Below are positions 5,952-11,075 of a DNA stretch of 11,075 bases, piece by piece. The notes beneath the pieces are model-generated. The model made no database searches. It saw only the letters and a list, made by a program, of their open reading frames with translations, and was not told where the DNA came from. Origin of the DNA: Planctomycetota bacterium. Its GTDB lineage: Bacteria > Planctomycetota > MHYJ01 > JACQXL01. The stretch's first letter is position 1. Every line of letters begins with the position of its first letter. Position numbers and translations under genes: made by a program. The stretch is taken from positions 1 to 11,075 of the forward strand of contig JACQXL010000229.1 in the NCBI GenBank assembly GCA_016208805.1. Reading direction: 5' to 3'.

Positions 5952-6470
5952 CTAAATACTTGTGATAACTTCTTCTTTACTCAATCGTGGCGGCGCCTTG
6001 GGCGTTTTGGCCGGGTAACCGACCGGCACAATCGTAACCGGTCTTAAGGTGTCGGGCAGTTTCATAACCTGGCTGACTGCATCCTCGTCAAATGCGCCGA
6101 CCCAGACCGTGCCCAGCCCTTGTTCGTGTGCGACCAGCAGCAAGTTCTGGACCGATGCGGCTACGTCCTGCGGCGCATAAAGCGTGGTGCCCCGGTTTTC
6201 ATAGCGGCCCTTGACGCGTCCCAAATCGGCGCAACCGACCACCACCAGCGGCGCATCGGCAATGAAACTCTGGCCCAGTGCCGCTTCCACCAACTGTTCC
6301 TTAACCTTTTTATCAGTTACGAAATAGAACTTCCGGCTCTGGAGGTTGCCGGCGCTGGGCGCCCAGATGAGCGCATCGGCCAATTTGTCTATTACCTCCT
6401 TCAGAATCGGCGTATCCTTGAACGACCGGATACTCCGACGTTGCTTGATAATATCTAACAGGTTATTCAT
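5952..6470 (-). CDS. Nitroreductase-family FMN oxidoreductase
   Basis: A 172-residue cytosolic flavoprotein of the nitroreductase superfamily, expected to bind FMN and use NAD(P)H. Visible: the N-terminal FMN-phosphate motif RRSIRSF (11-17), WAPSAGNLQ (36-44), the GLGTVWVGAF loop (118-127) and VPVGYP (148-153). Substrate cannot be deduced; members reduce nitroaromatics, quinones, enones or flavins, or dehalogenate. I chose the ATG at 6468-6470 because AAGGAA lies about 10 nt upstream and the conserved start (NNLLDIIKQRRSIR) follows at once; an ATG 18 nt further upstream would only add MKERQY. The gene overlaps the end of the upstream aminotransferase by 8 nt (ATGAATAA), so translation is probably coupled. 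SerA follows after 11 nt. Confidence 0.88.
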   Translation of the reverse strand: MNNLLDIIKQRRSIRSFKDTPILKEVIDKLADALIWAPSAGNLQSRKFYFVTDKKVKEQLVEAALGQSFIADAPLVVVGCADLGRVKGRYENRGTTLYAPQDVAASVQNLLLVAHEQGLGTVWVGAFDEDAVSQVMKLPDTLRPVTIVPVGYPAKTPKAPPRLSKEEVITSI

Positions 6471-7347
6471 ATATTGGCGTTCCTTCATTACGGGTTAAAT
6501 CCTTGTACGCCGCAAGCAGTCTCTTGAAATGATGGCCGGGTTTGCCGTCGCCGATGGTCCGTTCGTCAATCTCTATGACCGGTATCAGTTCGGCTCCGGA
6601 GCCGGTCAGGAAACACTCGTTAGCCGTATAAATATCGTGCACGGTAAACGGTTCTTCTATTACTTCGTAATCCATCTGTTTGGCCAACTCCATTACTGTG
6701 CCGCGGGTGATGCCTTCCAGAATACCAAGATATGCCGGCGGTGTGTAGATCTTGTGGTTATTCTTGAGGATGAAGATATTATCGGCCGTGGCTTCGGAGA
6801 CATAGCCCTCGTCATTGAGCATTATGGCTTCGTCCGCACCGTATTTGAATGTTTCTACCTTGGCCAGGATATTGTTAAGGTAATTCAACGATTTTATCTG
6901 TGAGTTCATACAATCGGGCCGGTTGCGCCGGATGCATGAGGTCATAACTTTCAGTCCGGTTTGGTATTTCTTGGGCGGGTAGAGCTCGATTTTGTCGGCC
7001 ATAATCAGGATGGTCGGTTTGGAGCACTTGCGCGGGTCAAGCCCGAAATCGCCATGACCGCGGCTGACTATCAGGCGCACATAAATATCCTTCAGACCGG
7101 TCCGCCGGCAGGTGGCTATCACCAATTCTGTCATCTTTGATTGCGGCATCGGGATTTTCATAAAGATGGAGATAGCGGAATGGTATAACCGTTTGATATG
7201 TTCTTCCAGTTTGAATGCCCGGCCGTTATATACCCGGATGCCTTCAAATACGCCATCGCCGTAGAGGAATCCGTGGTCATAAGCGGAAATCATTGCCTTG
7301 TTACGGTCGGTAATGAACTTGCCGTTCAGATAAATGCTCACGCCCAT
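6463..7347 (-). CDS. ilvE: Class IV PLP aminotransferase, branched-chain type
   Basis: Fold-type IV aminotransferase of 294 residues, usual length. Visible: YLNGKFI at the N-terminus, DHGFLYGDGVFEGIRVYNG (24-42), the PLP-lysine block MNSQIKSLNYLNN with K152, E185 in SEATADNIF for the pyridine nitrogen, GILEGITRG (208-216) binding the cofactor phosphate, and TGSGAELIPV near the C-terminus. The branched-chain enzyme interconverts Leu, Ile and Val with their keto acids using glutamate. D-amino-acid transaminase and aminodeoxychorismate lyase share the fold, but the K-S-L-N-Y-L-N-N block favours IlvE. The start at 7345-7347 has AAAGGAGG five nt upstream. It is the first gene of the tight cluster and overlaps the nitroreductase start. 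The 131 nt upstream are mostly repeat, so its promoter is either inside the repeat or further up. Confidence 0.88.
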   Translation of the reverse strand: MGVSIYLNGKFITDRNKAMISAYDHGFLYGDGVFEGIRVYNGRAFKLEEHIKRLYHSAISIFMKIPMPQSKMTELVIATCRRTGLKDIYVRLIVSRGHGDFGLDPRKCSKPTILIMADKIELYPPKKYQTGLKVMTSCIRRNRPDCMNSQIKSLNYLNNILAKVETFKYGADEAIMLNDEGYVSEATADNIFILKNNHKIYTPPAYLGILEGITRGTVMELAKQMDYEVIEEPFTVHDIYTANECFLTGSGAELIPVIEIDERTIGDGKPGHHFKRLLAAYKDLTRNEGTPIYE

Positions 7348-7359
7348 ATTTCCTCCTTT

Positions 7360-7480
7360 AATGACTAATGACGAAATCCGAATGACGAATGAATGATTAA
7401 ATTCCTAAAGTCTAAATTAGGCATTTAAGCATTGAGAAATTCTTTCGTCATTCGTTATTAGACATTCGTCATTCATAATT
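7360..7480. repeat. AATGACGAAT-type inverted repeat between acyl-CoA dehydrogenase and ilvE
   Basis: The left arm (7360-7396) is built of near-direct copies of AATGACTAATGACGAA and GAATGACGAATGAATGA. The right arm (7445-7478) carries the complement, TCGTCATTCGTTATTAGAC and ATTCGTCATTCATAATT. A small hairpin CCTAA/TTAGG (7404-7421) lies in the centre. The array fills essentially the whole gap between the two genes and reaches the acyl-CoA dehydrogenase stop codon at 7479-7481. It could fold as a stem downstream of that gene, but there is no clear terminator T-run. Confidence 0.75.
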
Positions 7481-8483
7481 ATTTTAATAGATTATTGGCG
7501 ATAACCAACCGTTGTATTTCTGAAGTCCCCTCGTAAATCTCGGTAATCCGCGCATCGCGGTAGAACCGCTCCATCGGATAGTCCTTGGTGTATCCGTATC
7601 CGCCGTGAATCTGGATGCCTTTATGGGTGACGCGGGTGGCGGTTTCGGAGGCGAAGAGTTTTGCCATGGCCGCCTCGGCGATGTAGGGCGCGCCGGTGTC
7701 CTTGAGCAACGCCGCCCGGTGCGTCAGCAATCTGGCCGCGTCAATCTCGGTGGCCATATCGGCCAGCATCCACTGGATGGCCTGGAAATTGGAAATGGGC
7801 TGATTAAACTGGGTGCGTTCCTTGGAATATTTAACCGATGCTTCAAGCGCTGCTCGGGCAATGCCCACGGCCTGGGCGGCAATCTCCTCGTGCTTGCCGA
7901 CCCGGAATCCCTTGGTGCCTTTCTCCACGATGAATACGCTGATGCCTTTGTGCGCCTTGGCTTTATCCGTGATGGCGGCGATGACGGCGATATCGGCCTG
8001 ACCGCCGTTGGTGATGAATAACTTGGCGCCGTTGACGACCCAGGAACTGCCGTCCTTGACCGCGGTGGTTTTGAGATTGACCACATCCGAGCCGGCCGAT
8101 GGTTCGGTCAGCCCCAAACAACCAATCTTTTGTCCATTGGCCAGCGGAGTCAGGAATTTCTTCTTCTGTTCTTCGGTGCCGCTGGCGTAGATAGGGTCAC
8201 AGCAGAGCGATGAATGGGCTGAAAGAATTACGCCGGTTGAGGCGCAGGCAACTGAAATTTCTTCCACCACCAGCGCGTAGGATAAATAATCCATCCCGGC
8301 GCCGCCGTATTTGTCCGGGAAGGGGATGCCCATAAAACCCAGTTCGGACATCCGTTTGATGAGTTCGGTCGGGAATCGGGCGGTCTTATCCAGTTCTGCG
8401 GCCAGTGGTTTGACCTCATTCAGAGCAAAATCACGGGCCACCTGTTGCACCATCTTTTGCTCTTCGGTTAAGCGCAGGTCCAT
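7479..8483 (-). CDS. Acyl-CoA dehydrogenase with a 45-residue internal deletion
   Basis: Resembles short-chain acyl/butyryl-CoA dehydrogenases, FAD flavoproteins that form 2,3-enoyl-CoA and pass electrons to ETF. Family features: LTEEQKMVQQ, FPDKYGGAGMDYLSYA (55-70), GVILSAHSSLC, CLGLTEPSAGSD (122-133), LFITNGGQAD (155-164), KYSKERTQFNQPISNFQ (218-234), QIHGGYGYTKDYPMERFYRDARI (291-313) and the catalytic base E318 in IYEGT. It has 334 residues instead of about 379. Residue E200 (in GKHEE) is joined directly to I201 (IAAQAVG). The usual 45 residues between, covering the GIRAS, ELxFE, VPxxNxxG and LDGGRIG blocks, are absent. These form the end of the beta domain and the entry to the C-terminal helical domain, so activity is doubtful. 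Start at 8481-8483 follows AGAGGGG; the frame upstream does not look like the family. Confidence 0.85.
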   Translation of the reverse strand: MDLRLTEEQKMVQQVARDFALNEVKPLAAELDKTARFPTELIKRMSELGFMGIPFPDKYGGAGMDYLSYALVVEEISVACASTGVILSAHSSLCCDPIYASGTEEQKKKFLTPLANGQKIGCLGLTEPSAGSDVVNLKTTAVKDGSSWVVNGAKLFITNGGQADIAVIAAITDKAKAHKGISVFIVEKGTKGFRVGKHEEIAAQAVGIARAALEASVKYSKERTQFNQPISNFQAIQWMLADMATEIDAARLLTHRAALLKDTGAPYIAEAAMAKLFASETATRVTHKGIQIHGGYGYTKDYPMERFYRDARITEIYEGTSEIQRLVIANNLLK

Positions 8484-8525
8484 TGTATACCCCTCTCTAC
8501 CGCCAATAGTGAATTGATTTACAAT

Positions 8526-8554
8526 TAAGTAACTCCTTATAGAAGCGCTGTCAA
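8526..8554 (-). promoter_or_regulatory. Possible sigma70-type promoter for the acyl-CoA dehydrogenase gene
   Basis: On the minus strand a perfect TTGACA (8549-8554) is followed after 17 nt by TACTTA (8526-8531), a weak -10 match. Transcription would start about 35 nt before the ATG at 8483. The -10 is poor and the promoter rules of this lineage are not known to me. Confidence 0.3.
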
Positions 8555-8577
8555 GATAATCAGGTAAGAAAACTGCA

Positions 8578-8609
8578 ACCACAGATGGACGCAGATTAAC
8601 GCTGATTAT
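8578..8609 (+). repeat. CAGATNAAC-type short tandem repeat, copy 1
   Basis: A degenerate unit of 10-11 nt repeats three times: CCACAGATGGA, CGCAGATTAA and CGCTGATTAT. The same unit occurs in the signal-peptide region of the coiled-coil gene (9472-9500, inverted) and at the window end (11001-11048). It lies in the divergent gap 8484-8678, which otherwise holds only putative promoter signals. Confidence 0.6.
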
Positions 8610-8658
8610 ATTTGTGTATCGCTGCCGGTGTCAGAGGGGGACTGTGCATAGAAAAATG

Positions 8659-8689
8659 TTGATTTTCTAAATAAAAAGATGTATATAAT
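8659..8689 (+). promoter_or_regulatory. Possible promoter at the start of the membrane protein gene
   Basis: TTGATT (8659-8664) and a perfect TATAAT (8684-8689) are 19 nt apart, a long spacer. If used, transcription would begin near 8695, so translation from the ATG at 8679 would be impossible and the message would be nearly leaderless from the in-frame ATG at 8694. The AT-rich context makes a chance match likely. Confidence 0.2.
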
Positions 8690-9452
8690 AGATATGATTA
8701 AATCAATCTATCCACTGTTTACTCTCGTAGCAGTGTTCCTTCTTGTTGGGACAACGGCTTACGCCTGCGAACCGATGTTCGGTTTGGGGATAGCGCTGGG
8801 CGGGCCGGCGATGTGGTCAGCGTTCACGATAAGTTTATACGGATTGATAATCGCCATTGCCGTTAAGTGTCTATCTTTCCCATTCTTGGTCAAAGATTTA
8901 CATTGGTTTAAAGCCATTATTTTTATGATTGTCGCAAATATCGTCTCAAGCATCATCGGAGCATTGTTAGGTGCATCGGCGGTAGTCGCTGGACTTATGA
9001 TAGTTTTTATACCTATAGTATACCTACTATCCTTGGGTGTGGGTGAGCGGATTAAGTTATCAGTCTGGCGGCCCCTAACACGTTTCTCAAAACACACCTT
9101 CGCTTCTATCATAACCGGACTTTGGTTTGGTAGTTTCTTCCTATTTACGGGTGGGATAATCAGCGCAGATTTTCATAGTTACGCCGGCTACTGGCTATTC
9201 AAGATACTATATGTGTTTGTGGCGCTCCTGATAAGTTTTAGGCTGACCACTTTGTGGGAAGAGTGGGTTATCAGCGCGTTAGCACGTCAACGGGAAAAGT
9301 CATATTTACGGCCTGTTGCCATAGCAAACCTCATTACTTTTATGGTCGTTGCCTTAATCGGCGCTATTATAATGATTCCACAACGATTAGACAAACCGGG
9401 TTTTCTTATTCTAAGTCTTATTGATAAAATTGTTTCAACTTTCCTGGCATAA
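8679..9452 (+). CDS. Polytopic membrane protein of unknown family
   Basis: A 257-residue hydrophobic protein I cannot assign. Residues about 11-29 form a signal-like segment ending AYA-CEP, which could be cut by signal peptidase I after AYA; the residue at -3 is not a good lipobox position. Six further hydrophobic stretches follow at roughly 46-66, 78-98, 101-121, 142-162, 171-190 and 213-233. Charged loops include KDLHW (72-76), WRPLTRFSKHT (130-140) and ARQREKSYLRP (202-212), which suggest an inner-membrane protein. No catalytic motif is visible. The ribosome binding site is poor (AAAAAG); the in-frame ATG at 8694 is an alternative start. The stop codon is 1 nt before the ATG of the secreted coiled-coil protein, so the two are probably translated together and may act together at the membrane. 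Confidence 0.75.
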   Translation: MYIIDMIKSIYPLFTLVAVFLLVGTTAYACEPMFGLGIALGGPAMWSAFTISLYGLIIAIAVKCLSFPFLVKDLHWFKAIIFMIVANIVSSIIGALLGASAVVAGLMIVFIPIVYLLSLGVGERIKLSVWRPLTRFSKHTFASIITGLWFGSFFLFTGGIISADFHSYAGYWLFKILYVFVALLISFRLTTLWEEWVISALARQREKSYLRPVAIANLITFMVVALIGAIIMIPQRLDKPGFLILSLIDKIVSTFLA

Positions 9453-9453
9453 T

Positions 9454-10998
9454 ATGAGAACTTTATTGGTAATCCTGTGTTTATCTGTGTGTATCTGCGG
9501 AGCCGCAGCGGAGTCCCGCTCTTTGCGTAACAAAGAGCGGGATGGTTTGGTTACTGCCGAACCGGCCCCGGTCAAACTGATAGAAGACCAGAAGACTATT
9601 AAATCCGATGTGGATGAACTTGAGGCCAAGATGGAACGCATCAGTCAGAAACTGGCCGCCATCCAGCCCTATTATGCGGAGAAACTCAACTCGGCGCTGG
9701 CCATGGTCCGCCAGGAACTGCTCAAGGATATCCTTACCGAAGTGGTCAATTCCTTGCAGCAGGGACTGACCGGTAAATCCATTGCCAATGCATCAGAGGC
9801 CGAGGCCGTCCTGAAGAAGGTGCTCGCATTCCTGGAAGACCGGATAGACCCTGAAGAAGTCAAAAACAAGATTGACCAACTGGCCAAAACACTGGATAAG
9901 GTCGGTGAACTCCAGAACAAAGAGAGCGAGGTTAATAAAGAACTCGCACAGATGAACGAGCAACTCAAGAAAGATGCCAATCGCCAACCTACGGAAGAAG
10001 AAAAGCGCAAGTCGGTGGAGATCCCGCCACTTATGGCGGGGTTAGAGCGATTAGCCAAACGCCAGAAGGAGATAGAAAAGGAAACTAAAGAGTTGGCCGA
10101 GCAGGCCGCCAAGGAAGGCGAGCCCAAGGCGAATGAAGGGCTCAAGCGCGCCGGCAAGAAGATGGAATCAGCATCGCAGAATATGTCCGGCTCTAAACCG
10201 CAGGAAGCCAAAGACGATACGGACGAGGCGATGGATGAACTCAAGCGCGTCTATGAGCAACTCGCCCAGAAGATGGAAGACCTGTCCGAGAAACAACAAC
10301 AGCAACTAATGGATAAGATTGACCAGATGCTTACCGCCATCCGCGATAAGCAGATGGATATCAATAGCCAAACTGATTTTATACTGGGCAAGGCCGCAGC
10401 CAGTCCCGCTGATAGGGGCAAGGAACTGTCGCGCGAGGATATTATCAATCTCAATAAACTCAGCCACGCGCAGAATGATTTGGCCGCCGAAACAGAGTCT
10501 GTCCGGCAGAAGGCCAAGGACGACCAGAGCATCGTGTTTTCCAATATCCTGCAGTCCGTCAAGGACGATATGGGATTAAGCGGTCAGTTGTTGGCTGAGC
10601 GCCGCCTTGACCTATACACGCAGGATGTCCAGTTGGATATCATCAGGAAGATTGACGAATTGCTTGATGCCTTAAAGAAGGAGCGGAGTCGCAAGAAGCC
10701 AATGCAGATGATGGGTAACCAGAAATGCAACAAGATGATGAGGCAACTCATACCCGATATCGCCGAGCTTAAGATGTTAAAGACAATGCAGGAAAACATT
10801 AAGAACAGAGTAGAACAATTCAAAGGGGCATTGCCCGCCGAAGCCTCGGTGCAGGCGGGATTGGATTCGGTCGGCCAGATGACGCTCCGGCGTCTGAGCG
10901 CACAGCAGGGTGCGCTATCCGATATGACCAAAAAACTGGCCAAGAAACTGGAAGACAATAATAATATGATGCCAACCCCAGAGGAGAAAGAACGATGA
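9454..10998 (+). CDS. Secreted coiled-coil protein, DUF4175-like segment
   Basis: A 514-residue protein with an N-terminal signal peptide (residues 1-19, likely cut after GAAA) and a long Glu/Lys/Gln-rich, mostly coiled-coil mature part. Charged heptads run at about 46-90, 135-175, 196-300 and 330-410. The segment LAKRQKEIEKETKELAEQ...AMDELKRVYEQL (200-270) resembles the helical region of DUF4175-type proteins. The C-terminal part, with IAELKMLKTMQENIKNR (436-452) and LSAQQGALSDMTKKLAKKL (481-499), looks like planctomycetal coiled-coil proteins I recall only generally. No enzyme motif is seen; a periplasmic structural or scaffolding role is inferred. I chose the ATG at 9454 rather than an upstream TTG because the signal peptide starts there. 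Stop and next ATG overlap (ATGA). Residues 7-30 and 190-196 are encoded by repeat elements. Confidence 0.8.
   Translation: MRTLLVILCLSVCICGAAAESRSLRNKERDGLVTAEPAPVKLIEDQKTIKSDVDELEAKMERISQKLAAIQPYYAEKLNSALAMVRQELLKDILTEVVNSLQQGLTGKSIANASEAEAVLKKVLAFLEDRIDPEEVKNKIDQLAKTLDKVGELQNKESEVNKELAQMNEQLKKDANRQPTEEEKRKSVEIPPLMAGLERLAKRQKEIEKETKELAEQAAKEGEPKANEGLKRAGKKMESASQNMSGSKPQEAKDDTDEAMDELKRVYEQLAQKMEDLSEKQQQQLMDKIDQMLTAIRDKQMDINSQTDFILGKAAASPADRGKELSREDIINLNKLSHAQNDLAAETESVRQKAKDDQSIVFSNILQSVKDDMGLSGQLLAERRLDLYTQDVQLDIIRKIDELLDALKKERSRKKPMQMMGNQKCNKMMRQLIPDIAELKMLKTMQENIKNRVEQFKGALPAEASVQAGLDSVGQMTLRRLSAQQGALSDMTKKLAKKLEDNNNMMPTPEEKER
9472..9500 (-). repeat. CAGATNAAC-type short tandem repeat, copy 2, inside the signal peptide
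   Basis: The minus strand reads CCGCAGATACACA followed by CAGATAAACACAGGAT, the same unit as 8578-8609 and 11001-11048. On the plus strand it encodes residues 7-16 (ILCLSVCICG), the hydrophobic core of the signal peptide of the coiled-coil protein. Confidence 0.7.
9496..9542 (+). repeat. Palindromic element at the signal-peptide cleavage region
   Basis: It starts with TGCGGAGCCGCA (9496-9507, itself a small hairpin), then GCGGAGTCCCG. An 11-bp stem follows, CCCGCTCTTTG (9515-9525) with CAAAGAGCGGG (9531-9541) around a CGTAA loop. It shares its 5' half with the element at 3962-4000, with two differences over 23 nt, while the stem differs. It encodes about residues 15-30 of the coiled-coil protein. 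Confidence 0.75.
10022..10041 (+). repeat. Palindrome TCCCGCCACTTATGGCGGGG inside the coiled-coil gene
   Basis: The stem CCCGCCA/TGGCGGG encloses a CTTA loop and encodes IPPLMAG (residues 190-196), a Pro-rich break between two coiled-coil stretches. It differs from the element at 4159-4176 by one extra base pair in the stem and is read in the same frame. Confidence 0.7.
10683..10694 (+). repeat. Fragment of the GGAG-rich module
   Basis: GCGGAGTCGCAA is identical over 12 nt to the start of the element at 3963-3974, but no hairpin follows. It encodes part of KERSRKK (residues 409-415). It could be a decayed copy or chance. Confidence 0.35.
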
Positions 10999-11075
10999 AA
11001 CCACAGATACACATCACACCAGGTCGGTATGACGTGGCAGATAAACACGGATATGGACTATATATAAGGAAGCCA
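10995..11075 (+). CDS. Possible start of a further gene, cut by the window edge
   Basis: The ATG at 10995 overlaps the stop of the coiled-coil gene as ATGA, with GAGGAG (10981-10986) at a workable distance. The frame stays open for 27 codons to the window end. The peptide (MKPQIHITPGRYDVADKHGYGLYIRKP) shows no recognisable domain. Most of these codons fall on a CAGATAAACA-type repeat (11001-11048), so the frame may be an accident of repeat DNA after the gene rather than a real gene. The tight ATGA coupling and good ribosome site argue for a gene. Confidence 0.4.
   Translation, partial: MKPQIHITPGRYDVADKHGYGLYIRKP
11001..11048 (+). repeat. CAGATNAAC-type short tandem repeat, copy 3, apparently interrupted
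   Basis: CCACAGATACACA (11001-11013) and CAGATAAACACGGAT (starting 11038) correspond to the two contiguous halves of the copy at 9472-9500. Here they are separated by 24 nt, TCACACCAGGTC-GGTATGACGTGG (11014-11037), eight codons if the frame is translated. Confidence 0.5.

Noticed and set aside
8484..8582. A longer start for the acyl-CoA dehydrogenase, adding 33 residues
   Set aside because: The added residues do not resemble the family. The start at 8483 gives the standard MDLRLTEEQ beginning with AGAGGGG upstream.
9421..9453. TTG start for the coiled-coil protein overlapping the membrane protein gene
   Set aside because: It would put 11 residues ahead of a signal peptide that begins naturally at the ATG at 9454, just after the upstream stop.
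10401..10418. CAGTCCCGCTGATAGGGGC as another palindromic copy in the coiled-coil gene
   Set aside because: The ends resemble the family but the stem does not pair properly. It is at best a decayed copy.
1..11075. CRISPR array, tRNA or rRNA genes
   Set aside because: No regularly spaced direct repeats with unique spacers, and no cloverleaf or rRNA-like conserved stretches, were seen. The repeats present are palindromic or simple tandem.

Overview
The window reads as part of a chromosome from an uncultivated, probably anaerobic bacterium of medium GC. The coiled-coil secreted protein at 9454-10998 and the general style of the genes suggest Planctomycetota (Brocadiales/Phycisphaerae-like) or the neighbouring Omnitrophota. 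This is a judgement from protein style and repeat content; no rRNA or marker gene is present.

Layout. Everything from 101 to 8483 is on the minus strand. Read in the direction of transcription it runs: acyl-CoA dehydrogenase (8483-7479), class IV branched-chain-type aminotransferase (7347-6463), nitroreductase (6470-5952), short D-3-phosphoglycerate dehydrogenase SerA (5940-5017), STAS-domain protein (5004-4630), DUF1015 protein (4559-3138), class V aminotransferase (2819-1725), a zinc-finger/HNH-repeat DNA-binding protein (about 1622/1418-669) and a DUF5618 protein (478-101). From 8679 the plus strand carries a polytopic membrane protein, a secreted coiled-coil protein and the first codons of a further possible gene. 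These three are joined by a 1-nt gap and an ATGA overlap.

The central genes 7347-1725 look like one amino-acid operon. The aminotransferase/nitroreductase junction overlaps by 8 nt, and the nitroreductase-SerA and SerA-STAS gaps are 11 and 12 nt. SerA plus a class V aminotransferase would cover the first two steps from 3-phosphoglycerate to phosphoserine. No SerB is visible. DUF1015, with its ParB/sulfiredoxin-like DGHHR motif, is the candidate for the missing phosphate-transfer step (hypothesis).

The most striking aspect is the DNA itself: many short palindromic repeats of several families, both between genes and in frame inside genes. One palindrome (TCCCG...CGGG type, variable stem) recurs about eight times. 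One copy, with a GGAG-rich 5' module, adds exactly 13 residues to the DUF1015 protein. Another copy, next to a CAGATAAACA-type repeat, encodes the signal peptide and first mature residues of the coiled-coil protein. A related copy encodes the same P-x-L-M-x-G peptide in two unrelated proteins. The 318-nt gap 2820-3137 is a mosaic of nested inverted repeats.

Two genes look damaged or unusual. The acyl-CoA dehydrogenase lacks 45 consecutive residues of the family core. The DNA-binding gene has an open, zinc-finger-encoding 5' extension with no usable start codon.
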